Assembly: GCA_037127315.1 (NCBI GenBank)
Contig: JBBBDQ010000310.1
Span: forward strand, 335,501-399,500
Direction of reading: 5' to 3'
DNA length: 64,000 nt
DNA from: Ascarosepion bandense
Taxonomy: Eukaryota; Mollusca; Cephalopoda; Sepiida; Sepiidae
Shown here in pieces: positions 1 to 8,116 of the stretch. How positions within the stretch are numbered: the first letter of the stretch is position 1; each line of letters opens with the position of its first letter. The translations under genes were made by a program, and so were the position numbers. The notes beneath the pieces are model-generated. The model was given only the letters and a program-made list of their open reading frames with translations. It ran no database searches and was not told where the DNA came from.

Positions 1-632
1 GGCGATTGAAAAAATTGATGCGAACTGGAAAGACTGACAAAATTAGGTGCGATTTCGAAAACCGAATATAGTGACTGGGCCGCGCCTGCGGTTTATGTAA
101 AAAAGAAATCGGGCGACATTCGCATTTGCGCTGACTTTTCGACAGGGTTAAATAACGCCATACAGGACTTCCATTATCCTTTACCTAGCCCTGATGAAGT
201 ATTCGCTAAGTTAAATTACGGTAAATATTTCACTAAAATAGATCTCAGTGAGGCATACCTACAAATACCGGTTGATAAGGAAACTTCGAAACTATTATGC
301 ATAAATACGCATAAAGGACTATGCAAATGCGAACGGTTACCTTTTGGTGTAAAAACGGTACCAGCAATATTTCAACAAATTATGGATAAAATGCTGGCGG
401 ATCTTGACTTCGCTACCGCATATCTCGACAACATTTTAATTAAGAGTGAAATGGTCGAGGAGCACACAATACATACTCAGGAAGTGTTCGAGAGGATAAG
501 AAAGTATGGGTTCAAAGTGAAGGAAGGAAAATGTGATTTCTTGCTAGAAGAGATCAGATACCTGGGACACATAATCAATAAGGATGGGAAAAACCCGACC
601 GAACCGTTCCTCTGCAATCCGGAACATACCTG
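1..632 (+). pseudogene. pol: Gypsy reverse transcriptase domain, broken
   Basis: The frame starting near base 25 gives the N-terminal RT signature (WAAPAVYVKKKSG, then DIRICADF), the first catalytic Asp in FTKIDLSEAYLQIP (codon 241-243), LPFG (337-348), and a palm motif that reads YLDN at 421-432. In this family the motif is Y-x-D-D. Here the second catalytic Asp codon is AAC, so the enzyme would be inactive even without the frame breaks. The first bases read AIEKIDA in frame 2 before a one-base shift near position 22, and the frame is lost again near 588-600. The signature EIRYLGHII that usually closes the RT thumb is present before the second break. Confidence 0.9.
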
Positions 633-1305
633 AGCCTAAAAACATTAAGACACTTCAGAGCTTCTTAGGTTTGGTAAGTTATTACCAAGCATTTATTCCA
701 AACTTGCACAATTTGCGAGCGCCCCTAAATGAACTACTGCAAAAAGATAAAACTTGGCATTGGTCTAATGAGTGTAAGAAAGCGTTCGAAGAAATAAAAG
801 ATAGACTAACATCAGATCTATTCCTCGCACACTATAATCCCAAGCTAGAAATAGTGACAGCTTGCGACGCCAGTGAATATGGGATTGGCGCATGCATCTT
901 ACATAAGTGCAGGATGTCGCGATGAAACCGATCGCACACGCGAGTAGAGCGTTACTACCAGCAGAACGCAGCTACTCACAGATAAAAAAAGAAGCGCTAG
1001 AGATAATTTTCTCGGTAACTAAATTCCATAGGTACATCCATGGAAGATTTTTCACATTACAAACGGACCATAAATCGTTATTAACCATCTTTGGTTCAAA
1101 GAAGGGACTCCCTACTTACACGGCAAATCGATTATTAAGATGGGGAACAATACTGCTGAATTATAACTTTAAATTACAACACTTACCATCGAGCAAAATT
1201 GGACATGCGGATGGCCTATCTAGGCTAATTCCAAAAGCAGATGAACCACTGGAAGATACTGTACTCGCAGCACTGAGAGCAGAAGCAGAAGTAATGAAAT
1301 GCTGA
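584..1305 (+). pseudogene. pol: Gypsy RT connection and RNase H domain, broken
   Basis: The first part (584-925) gives SFLGLVSYYQAFIPNL and ends in the RNase H start, TACDASEYGIGACILH, with the first catalytic Asp at 866-868. The second part (907-1305), in another frame, gives AERSYSQIKKEALEII, containing the catalytic Glu, and TDHKSLL with the Asp at 1066-1068. It ends with HADGLSR, a motif typical of the RNase H to integrase linker in Ty3/Gypsy elements. A frameshift near 905-915 separates the two. RNase H removes RNA from the RNA-DNA hybrid during reverse transcription; this copy is not functional because its frame is split. Confidence 0.88.
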
Positions 1306-2305
1306 AAGACACTATTAGAGAATTACCAGTTTCTTTAGTAGAAATAAAGAAAGAAGCTGAGAAAGACCAATTCATCAAAAACACAAAAATAAAATTAGCG
1401 GAGAAGGACCACCGGATTTCGGAGACATTTTCATTATGTGATAATGTAGTGTTGTATAGCGAAAGAGTAGTAATCCCAAAAGCTTTGCAGAAGAGGATTC
1501 TGAGAGATTTTCATGCAGTACACCCGGGAGTAAATCGTATGAAAAGTTTTATGCGATCTTACGTGTACTGGCCGGGGATGGACGCGGACATCGCGACTAT
1601 GGTTAGTAGATGTAAAGGGTGCGCTCTTGCTGCAAAGGCGCCACAGATATTGAAGAAACCATGGCCAAGAACAGATAGACCCTGGTCAAGGGTACATGTG
1701 GACTTTGCAGGACCAATCGACAACTTATATTATCTGATAATAGTACATAGCTACAGTAAGTGGCCGAAAGTATTTCAAATGAAGAGACCAACAGCGGGAA
1801 ATACAATTAATAGATTGCACGAATTATTCGCAAGATTCGGAGTCGTGGACACGTTAGTAAGTGATAACGGAACGCAATTCACTTCGAAAGAATTCAAGGA
1901 GTTTTGTGAAACGTTTGATAGAACATATAAAAACTCCACCGTACCATCCGCGTAGTAACGGATTGGCTGAAAGATTTGTCGACACCTTAAAAAGGGCATT
2001 AAAAAAGGCTCCAGGGACACCTACTAAGAAGACATTGCAATTATTCCTACAAGTTTATAGGATAACTCCTAATAAAGCTGCGCCTTCAGCACTGTCATCT
2101 ACAGAATTGATGTTCGCGACAAAGGTGCGATCGGCGTTTGATAAATTAATTCCAAGAGAAAAAGCACTTACACCCACAACTCAACCTCCAAAAAGGAAGT
2201 TCAACAAAAATGAAAAAGTTTGTCAAAAGTTACAAAAATAATAATGCCTCATGGCTTCCGGGGATAATAAAGGAACGTATCGGAAACATGTTATATATGA
2301 TTAAA
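1299..2305 (+). pseudogene. pol: Gypsy integrase, broken
   Basis: Residues are numbered from the ATG at 1299. An H-x2-H (residues 72 and 75) and C-x2-C (105 and 108) pair forms the integrase zinc-binding domain. The catalytic core follows: Asp135 in HVDFAGP (codon 1701-1703) and Asp189 in SDNGTQF (1863-1865). The catalytic Glu lies in GLAERFVDT after a frame change near 1915-1925 (codon 1969-1971). The full D, D, E set therefore survives but is split over two frames. A third frame from 2216 carries the C-terminal piece with SWLPGIIKERIGN, an integrase C-terminal G-x-ER-x-G type motif. The enzyme inserts retroelement cDNA into the genome. Confidence 0.88.
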
Positions 2306-2348
2306 GGCAAAAAAAAAAAAAGAAAAAAAAATTATCCACAGACGACAC

Positions 2349-2549
2349 GTGAATCAGATAAGAAAAAGATTAGCTGAAGAAGCTATAGACACGCTGTCAA
2401 GGGTAGATGATAGCATAGAAGAGATTTACGACACGTTCGACCTACAAATGCCGCAAGAGAAAGAGGTAACAGAGCGGAAATCTACTAGAAAAAGGAAGGC
2501 AACGAAACATTTGGTGGTGGATCCGAAAAGAAAGAAATATGAGAATTGA
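2349..2549 (+). pseudogene. Basic C-terminal tail of the Gypsy polyprotein
   Basis: A 66-codon open stretch rich in Lys, Arg and Glu (STRKRKATKH and KRKKYEN near the end) lies between the integrase C-terminal piece and the polypurine tract. Many Ty3/Gypsy polyproteins end in a charged low-complexity tail at this point. An A-rich tract at 2310-2330 separates it from the integrase frame, so it may have been displaced by slippage there. It has no recognised domain, and its own start codon is unlikely to be used. Confidence 0.5.
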
Positions 2550-2573
2550 CAAAAAAAATCTTAGGAGGAGGGG

Positions 2574-3034
2574 TGTTAGGGCGCTCTCCACCATTTTAAT
2601 GATAAATTAACTATTCCATGCACTACAAATAGTGTGGTAGTGTCAAGACCTCGGTGTTGTTCGCGGCAATGGGCAAAAATAGACAGACATTTTTTGGCCG
2701 GGCCATATAGCCCGGAAACCCTACTTATAACTGACCATGTGTCACATGTTGCCCTTAGTGGGAGGGACAACTAAATATAGTTGGCGGTAATGTCACGGTA
2801 GCGATATACCAATGCTAGAGTGATTGGAACTGTGCTAACAAGTCAGTCGGATACTTCCGGTAGTCAACCGGAAGTGATTATAATCGGACTCTACATCGTA
2901 CGAAGAGACGTACAATTAATACCTTGTTTCCTGTATGATTACTAATCCCACTTTGTAAATACTATTTTCTTCCGTAATACATTTTATTTAATATAATTTT
3001 CTGCTGTTCGTATTTATTACCGCACAACTCAACA
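2574..3034 (+). repeat. Probable 3' LTR of the Gypsy element
   Basis: It starts with TGTTAGGGCG directly after a purine tract (AGGAGGAGGGG) and ends with CTCAACA, so the ends are TGTT...AACA, as expected for Ty3/Gypsy LTRs. Length is about 461 bp. It lies just after the pol tail, where the 3' LTR belongs. A TATA-like CTTATAA lies near 2723, and an AT-rich segment with several TTTATT/AATA runs near 2950-3010 could carry the polyadenylation signal. The 5' partner is outside the window, so identity of the LTRs and the 5-bp target duplication are untested. Confidence 0.65.
2853..2875. promoter_or_regulatory. 9-bp perfect hairpin with two inverted ETS-type sites
   Basis: ACTTCCGGT, the five-base loop AGTCA, then ACCGGAAGT: a perfect 9-bp inverted repeat inside the LTR. 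Each arm contains CCGGAAGT, the consensus for ETS-family transcription factors (GGAA core). Whether it acts as a protein-binding palindrome or an RNA hairpin is inference. Confidence 0.4.
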
Positions 3035-3135
3035 GAATCTTACTTTTATTTACTAAAGAAATTCGTTATACTGACGATTAACGTATAATAATGATAAAGT
3101 ATAGTCGAAAATAAAATAAGCAATTTAAATTAGAT
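3035..3135. other. AT-rich flank, nothing recognised
   Basis: Short AT-rich sequence between the LTR end and the minisatellite. No feature was seen. Confidence 0.5.
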
Positions 3136-3323
3136 AGGGCTTATATTATCATTATGGCTTATATTGTAATTAGGGCTTATATTTTAATTATTATGGCTTA
3201 TATTGTAATTATAGCTTCTATTGTAATTAGGGCCTATATTGTAATTAGGGGCTCTATTATAATTATTAGGGCTTATATTGTAATTAGGGCTTATATTGTA
3301 ATTAGGGCTTATATTGTCATTCT
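3136..3323 (+). repeat. 18-bp minisatellite, about 10 units
   Basis: Units close to GGCTTATATTGTAATTAG repeat in tandem with substitutions and a few 3-bp insertions (ATT). Because 18 is a multiple of three, one frame stays open and reads as a repeated six-residue AYIVIR pattern. This is a by-product of the repeat and not evidence of a gene. Confidence 0.85.
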
Positions 3324-3329
3324 ACCAGT

Positions 3330-4150
3330 CTATGCTAACCTTAATGTTCATCTACTTTGATAAAAAATATTCATGAGATTGCAAAAATCGAAAATATCCA
3401 TTTTCTAGGAATTAATTCTGTTTATTCCTATTGCGAAAAAATGTTAGTTTGTAAATTAGATGAAACGAATGAGTCACTACGGTTGTTGACACGACATAAG
3501 AAAAAATGACGAATGAAAATTCTCTACATATGAAACACATTAAAAATATCTTAAAGTCGGACAAAATTGTTAGATTCCAAACATATTTTCATACATTTAG
3601 CATCCATTAAAATAATACGAGTGAAAAAGAAGAACAATCGGCAATAAACCATTTTACTTATCTGTAAAGTTTATGAGTGTTAAATCTCCAATATTCAACT
3701 CATAAAAACAAATGCACATGAAACTTTATCGGAAAACCAAGTAAAATCTATATGAGGCAAAACCTACGTCGTACTTTTAATGTGAGTAGAAATGGCATTA
3801 CTTTTGTTACAACTCAACCGAATAAAAAACGATTGATTTTTTTTTAAATCATTGCTCCAACAAGAAAATACTATTAAGATGTCAAAATGTCTCCTGAGGC
3901 TTCCTAGAATATTTCACCAGATACTCTTTTTGCTCTGCAATATAAATTAAAACATTGATCTAAATGGAAGTAAGGATCTTTGAACATACGGGCGTGGCGG
4001 AGAAATAGGCAAGAAAGAAGAATCAACCGACTGGAAGTTTTTAAAAATCAGTTTTGGAAAAAACAGACTAATGAAAATATGGTATTCTAATTTAATCACA
4101 TGTGAAAGTAAATATAACTTTGTTTCTGCTTTTCTCTTTATGTACAAATA
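3330..4150. other. AT-rich sequence, nothing recognised
   Basis: No repeat, coding similarity or RNA signal was recognised in this stretch. Confidence 0.5.
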
Positions 4151-4154
4151 TACT

Positions 4155-4211
4155 TCTTTCTTTCTTTCTCTCTGTATGTCTCTCTGTTTGTCTCTGTCTC
4201 TCTCACTCCCT

Positions 4212-4269
<58 letters not shown>
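4155..4269 (+). repeat. Pyrimidine tract running into (TA)n
   Basis: TTTC/TCTC/CTGT-rich sequence (4155-4212) is followed by an uninterrupted (TA)n run at 4215-4269. Overlapping open frames here are repeat translation only. Confidence 0.9.
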
Positions 4270-4272
<3 letters not shown>

Positions 4273-4289
4273 ACGGAAAATCCCGAAGA

Positions 4290-4560
4290 TTAACGAAATG
4301 TTTTTAACAACCGACATATTTTATTTATTTGTCTGAACATCATTTTTAATCGATACTCGTATTTGAGTAGATATTCTGTTTTTAATCAAACAGAATATTT
4401 ATTATTTATTTCTACCGGCCTGATTAAGACGCACCAGATCAATTGGTGGCTTCCTCTGTGTTGATAGGGATCGCAGGTTTGAATTCTGCTGAATGACACA
4501 TACTTTCGTAAAAAAAAGTTATCGTAAATAATTAGGCCGGTCGAAATAAATATATACATT
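4290..4560 (+). repeat. tRNA-derived SINE-like repeat, copy A
   Basis: Two blocks of this segment recur at 6.5-7.1 kb and 7.5 kb. One is the CGATACTCGTATTTGAGTAG block (4351 on); the other is a tRNA-like head with a box-B-like GGTTTGAATTC at 4476-4486 followed by TGCTGAATGACACA. The region between anticodon and T arm is longer than in the 6.8-kb copy, like a class II (Leu/Ser type) variable arm. It ends near GGCCGGTCGAAATAAATATATAC. The tRNA origin is inferred from the box B and the better-preserved copy at 6842-6922. Confidence 0.55.
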
Positions 4561-4629
4561 TTTTCAGTTAATGATGTTGTTTTGTGCGTTGTTATTTAGC
4601 ACTATGCATGAAGTAGGTTTATACGAGAA

Positions 4630-4690
<61 letters not shown>
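4630..4690 (+). repeat. (TATC)n microsatellite
   Basis: About 15 uninterrupted ATCT units. Confidence 0.95.
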
Positions 4691-4691
<1 letters not shown>

Positions 4692-4699
4692 AAAGAATC

Positions 4700-5570
4700 T
4701 TCAAAAAATGTTTACATATATGCGCATATTTGTTGCGTAATAATGCATATTTTTTATAGTTAGCTGATATTTATTGCAGTGTCCTAACTCATAGAAAAGC
4801 TCTAGGAATGGTCAAACTGGGGAAAAAAAGAACTCAAGAGTATGATTAATGAAATAAATGTACCAAATCTTGCACTCTGGTAGATACTTTCTCCCTTAAA
4901 ATTCTACAAGCAACTACTCATGTGCAAGATTTAGATTACCTAGGTGAATATATTTTTTCTAAAAACAAAGTAATCTATGAGTATATATTTAGGTACTGGA
5001 TCATTGACATTACTAAAACGTGCACGTAAAAAGATTTAGCCTGAATTAATACAATGAGAGTACATAAAAAGTTGCAATTGTGTATTTTCACAAGAGAAGA
5101 TAAAAAGATAGACAAACCTTATTACGTAAGCTCTTATGTGAATACGATAAATTGTTTTGAACCTTTCACAGTGATCAAGGTATAACTTTTTATCGCAAAA
5201 GTGAGAAAGAAAAACAATATAATGTATAATAGCTCTTCTTTATAACATCATTTACTCAATTGCTTTTACTCCTTATGTTATGATATAACCGACATTGCTA
5301 ATATAAACATCTTTCTGATACTACAACATTATAAATTTCTTTCACCTACAACCCCACATGGCTTATAATTAGTGTACTAGGATAAACTTATGATAGACAT
5401 ATAATTGTATTGCAATTGATTCTTTTTGTAAAGGTAACAAATTTATCACGTCGAGAGACTTGCAGGAGAAATGAATAAGTCAGGGGAACTTAGGAAAAGT
5501 GGTTTTGAATTATTTATCAGAATTTCCCTATACAATAATTTAAAAATGTTCTTGATGAAATCAAACAAAA
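4700..5570. other. AT-rich sequence, nothing recognised
   Basis: No coding similarity, repeat relation or RNA signal was recognised. Confidence 0.5.
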
Positions 5571-5574
5571 ATAA

Positions 5575-5905
5575 TTAATGTAGACGGCCTCCACTATCTG
5601 AAGGTTCTTTTTACTGTGTGTATGTGTGAATATCATTGTGTTAATACTGGATTAATCTTGATCAAACTTTCAAGAGAAGATAGGTTTGGGTTTAGATTAA
5701 GTTCTAGCACCAAAACTACCAAAACAAAAGTGGGTTTATTATTAGTATCAGAACCAGCGTAATAAATAAATATCTAAATTTTGGACAGTTTTTGTCTTTA
5801 TTTTCATCGGGAATTAAAGCCAAAATACGATGTTTAGAACGGCTCATGATGAAACATATTTGACACTCATTGTCTGTTTTATTTAACACTATATGTTTAG
5901 ATAAT
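5575..5905 (+). repeat. Dispersed repeat (Penelope-terminus-like) split by a Helitron-like insert
   Basis: The two ends, GGCCTCCACTATCTGAAGGTT at 5584 on and the block from TTTTTGTCTTTATTTTCATC to GAACGGCTCATGATGAAAC (about 5788-5855), are adjacent in an inverted copy at 58885-59000. Here about 165 bp sits between them (about 5607-5775). Its core matches 8175-8255 almost base for base (GGATTAATCTTGATCAAAC, then TTGGGTTTAGATTAAGTTC). The 8.2-kb match lies next to Helitron helicase sequence, so the insert is probably Helitron-derived. The outer repeat adjoins a (TA)n run and a Penelope-like RT fragment. Confidence 0.5.
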
Positions 5906-5923
5906 TATCTGCTGCCTCAATAC

Positions 5924-5927
<4 letters not shown>

Positions 5928-5998
<71 letters not shown>
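5928..5998. repeat. (TA)n microsatellite
   Basis: Uninterrupted TA run of about 70 bp, directly next to the Penelope-like fragment. Confidence 0.95.
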
Positions 5999-6001
<3 letters not shown>

Positions 6002-6008
6002 AAATCAT

Positions 6009-6505
6009 TTACGCCCTGTGCATCCAAGTCCTAATCAATAGTATATTTAAGGGCAGGATGAACACCGTTGAGTAGGGAGGAAAATTGGCCGACTTCCGAT
6101 TCATGGTTAAACACAGAAAATGTGTTATCCAAATAACGAAAGAAAACCGTGCGTCAGTAAGAACATAACAGAAGGCTTTCCTCGTAAAACTACACAAACA
6201 TATTTGCTAAAACAGGACCCAAAGGGGAACCCATCGCTACACCATCAATCTGACGATACATGATATTATCAAAACTAAAATCGACAGACATCGTAGCAAA
6301 TTTTATCAGTTCAACAAAAACATCTTGAGGTATAGTTGGTGGAGATAAATTACTACGATATGGCAAATCGCAACAAATATCGATAGTATATGATAAAGGA
6401 ACACAAGTGAGAAGGCTGCAGATGTCCAATGAACACATAAATCCATTAGTGGCTTCACAATTCCGAATGAATTGGGAAAAAGTAAAAGAATCTTTAATAC
6501 AAAAG
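6009..6505 (-). pseudogene. Penelope-like element reverse transcriptase fragment
   Basis: On the minus strand one frame gives CSLDICSLLTCVPLSYTIDI, then YRQIDGVAMGSPLGPVLANM, the latter a hallmark of Penelope-like and related GIY-YIG-associated RTs (DIxSLFTNVP and QxxGVAMGSPLGP motifs). After a frame change near 6190 the palm motif follows as RYLDNTFSVF, where the family has Y-x-D-D-T-F. The second Asp is Asn (codon on + strand 6124-6126). The fragment then reads NGVHPALKYTID and hits a stop before the (TA)n run. It covers only the RT palm; the endonuclease end is missing. The thumb and N-terminus are also absent, so it is a relic. Confidence 0.82.
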
Positions 6506-6539
6506 GAACAAATTTTTATAAATGACCATTAGTTTAAAC

Positions 6540-6780
6540 GAGATTTTAATCAAGCCTATATATTTTCGTAATAAAAATTTATCGTCAATAATCAGGCCAA
6601 TAGATATAAATATATAATACTGTTTAATTAAAAAACAGAATATCTTCTTAAATACGAGTATCGATAAAAAAAAATGTTCAAACAAATCATTTCAAATTGT
6701 CGGTTGTTTATAACTAAGTTTCGTTAATCTTCGTTAATTTCCGTAACATGTTTACATTTGTTGACATTACGATACGTTTC
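6540..6780 (+). repeat. Dispersed SINE-tail-like repeat, copy B1
   Basis: CGTAATAAAAATTTATCGTC at 6568 on, then the AATAATCAGGCCAATAGATA block and a CGAGTATCGATAAAAAAAAATG block. Both blocks recur at 6930-7058 right after the tRNA-like head, and the last also at 7530-7587. It is read as the body and tail of the same SINE-like family without a visible head. Confidence 0.5.
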
Positions 6781-6841
6781 AGAGCAGATACGGTTATTGC
6801 GATAAATCGAAAACTGTGTTAAAACCTCGTTTAGACTAATG

Positions 6842-6922
6842 GTCATTCGTGTTCAAGAGGTCTAAGACGTGCCAGATCACATGGTGGATAGGGGTCGCAG
6901 GTTCGAATCCTGCCGAATGACA
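6842..6922 (+). ncRNA. tRNA-like head of a SINE (tRNA pseudogene)
   Basis: GTCATTCG (6842-6849) pairs perfectly with CGAATGAC (6914-6921) as an acceptor stem. A 5-bp T stem, GCAGG/CCTGC (6897-6901, 6909-6913), encloses the 7-base loop TTCGAAT, which also gives a canonical box B. GGTCTAAGACG resembles the D-arm/box A part of tRNA-Leu. The candidate anticodon arm (TGCCA/TGGTG, loop GATCACA) has A and not U at position 33, so a functional tRNA is unlikely. The copy at 4.4 kb keeps a longer variable arm. With the repeated tail downstream, a tRNA-derived SINE head transcribed by RNA polymerase III is the best reading. Confidence 0.65.
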
Positions 6923-7052
6923 CACATTTTCGTAATAAAAATTTATCGTAAATAATCAGGCCAGTAGATATAAATATATAATACTGTTTAATTCAAAAAC
7001 AGAATGTCTACTTAAATACGAATATCGATAAAAAATAATGTTCAAACAAATC

Positions 7053-7058
<6 letters not shown>
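6923..7058 (+). repeat. Body and tail of tRNA-derived SINE-like repeat, copy B2
   Basis: It follows the tRNA-like head without a gap and repeats the blocks seen at 6568-6700 (AATAATCAGGCCAGTAGATA, AACAGAATGTCTACTTAAAT). It ends with ATGTTCAAACAAATCATTT and then (TA)n. The same terminal phrase ends copy 7480-7587, where (AC)n follows instead. Confidence 0.6.

Positions 7059-7109
<51 letters not shown>
7058..7109. repeat. (TA)n microsatellite
   Basis: TA run grown from the 3' tail of the SINE-like repeat. Confidence 0.95.
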
Positions 7110-7115
<6 letters not shown>

Positions 7116-7300
7116 AGGATTAATTCAAAGATGTTGAATGGCCATTTCGATATGACGATCCCCACGGGGAGCGACACATCACCTCAGCAACAGAAAAAAA
7201 CCTTTTTTTTCTGTTGCTGAGGTGATGTGTCGCTCCCCGTGGGGATCGTCATATCGAAATGGCCATTCAACATCTTTGAATTAATCCTTTTTTAATATAT
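7105..7300. repeat. Near-perfect palindrome with about 95-bp arms
   Basis: The left arm (about 7105-7200) is the reverse complement of the right arm (about 7203-7300), with only CC (7201-7202) at the centre. No mismatch was seen in the non-repetitive part (7113-7193 against 7211-7291). The right arm is the start of a dispersed unit that occurs alone at 61297-61536, so the left arm is an inverted partial duplicate. A real cruciform-forming sequence and a fold-back assembly or amplification artefact are both possible. Confidence 0.9.
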
Positions 7301-7445
7301 ATATTTGCTCTGTAATATTTTATTACATGGAGCTCTCTTCCTGTATCATTTTTTAATATTAAAATAAATTTTTAATATTAATTAGGATCGGGTTTTTTGG
7401 AATTTACCTTCCTGCTTTTTTCCCTTGGATTGAAGTATCTGAATT

Positions 7446-7448
<3 letters not shown>
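7203..7448 (+). repeat. Dispersed unit of about 250 bp, copy 1
   Basis: By eye it matches 61297-61536 at about 97-98%, from CTGTTGCTGAGGTGATGTG to TTGGATTGAAGTATCTGAAT. In both places it ends in (TA)n. The first 70 bases fold like a hammerhead ribozyme (separate entry). The middle has the small inverted repeat TGTAATATTTTATTACA. No open frame is present. It may be a non-autonomous retroelement or retrozyme-like unit. Confidence 0.75.
7212..7272 (+). ncRNA. Hammerhead-like fold in the dispersed unit (variant core)
   Basis: TGTTG (7212-7216) pairs with CAACA (7268-7272) as stem I. CTGAGGT (7217-7223) stands where the hammerhead core has CTGANGA. GATGTG (7224-7229) pairs with CATATC (7250-7255) as stem II, with TCCCC/GGGGA nested inside. 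GAAA (7256-7259) is exact, TGGCCA (7260-7265) is a minimal self-complementary stem III, and ATT fits the NUH cleavage triplet. The last core base is T where A9 is expected, which should impair cleavage. The copy at 61303-61363 keeps the same core and pairings. Confidence 0.35.

Positions 7449-7449
<1 letters not shown>

Positions 7450-7475
<26 letters not shown>
7450..7475. repeat. (TA)n microsatellite
   Basis: Short TA run closing the dispersed unit. Confidence 0.9.
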
Positions 7476-7479
<4 letters not shown>

Positions 7480-7583
7480 AATTAACGAAGATTTACGAAA
7501 TTTGGTTATAAACGACCGACAATTTAAAAACAGAATATCTACTTAAATACGAGTATCGATCAAAAATAATGTTCAAACAAATC

Positions 7584-7587
<4 letters not shown>
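7480..7587 (+). repeat. SINE-tail-like repeat, copy C
   Basis: It repeats ACAGAATATCTACTTAAATA, then CGAGTATCGATCAAAAATAA and GTTCAAACAAATCATTT, as at 6640-6690 and 7000-7058. No tRNA-like head is present. Confidence 0.55.

Positions 7588-7677
<90 letters not shown>
7588..7677. repeat. (AC)n(TA)n compound microsatellite
   Basis: AC run to 7642, then TA run to 7677. Open frames across it are repeat translation. Confidence 0.95.
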
Positions 7678-7679
<2 letters not shown>

Positions 7680-8110
7680 AGGTGGTAAACTTTACGAATT
7701 GTAGTCGTTATCACTGCACGATTCAATGAAAATGTGTATGCAATTCATGATCCGGGGTACTAAGTCTACTTTATCAATAGGTTTTGCTCTATCTACTCAT
7801 ATTATTATGAGAGGTTTGATAATACTATACTGAAACGGTTTTGCGATCGTTACGATGGTTCACAATACAAGCAACCTGTGTTCGAATCACATTCATTTTC
7901 ATCATATATTTAGATTTCATTACAATTTTCAGAAAGTGAAGGTAGTTAAAAAAACGTAGGCGTGGGAGAAACCATCTTTTTACGGGCATATTTGTCCATG
8001 TTTGCCAAATATTTTTCAATATCCTATCAATTCAAAGTTTCTGTGAACGCGACAGACTTTGCAGAAAATTTAAACTCTGCGAGCTGACTCTACTTTCCGC
8101 GCCGGTTACT
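7680..8110. other. No recognised feature
   Basis: Mixed-composition sequence. A GC-richer part at 8045-8107 directly precedes the Helitron relic and could belong to it, but no similarity was recognised. Confidence 0.45.
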
Positions 8111-8116
8111 GCTACA

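Larger units (their letters stand above)
1..3034 (+). mobile_element. Ty3/Gypsy LTR retrotransposon, 3' part, inactivated
   Basis: The stretch reads in the order reverse transcriptase, RNase H, zinc-binding integrase, basic tail, polypurine tract and LTR. That is the Ty3/Gypsy pol order, because integrase follows RNase H. Gag, protease, the N-terminal part of RT and the 5' LTR lie outside the window. The reading frame changes at least six times (near 22, 590, 908, 1300, 1920 and 2216), so this copy cannot make a working polyprotein. The end is set by a purine tract at 2563-2573 followed by TGTTAGG at 2574, and by a terminal AACA at 3031-3034. Without the 5' LTR the boundary and target duplication cannot be checked. 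Confidence 0.9.

Noticed and set aside
2576..2770. 64-codon minus-strand frame in the LTR
   Set aside because: Antisense to LTR sequence, with no known protein on that strand.
3154..3360. Open frame with repeated AYIVIR
   Set aside because: Arises from an 18-bp minisatellite whose length is a multiple of three.
4630..4690. Regular spacing that could be taken for a CRISPR-like array
   Set aside because: Simple (TATC)n microsatellite. No repeat-spacer structure was seen anywhere in the window, and the DNA is eukaryotic.
6842..6922. Functional tRNA gene
   Set aside because: The anticodon loop lacks U33, the D arm is irregular and the sequence is the head of a dispersed repeat.
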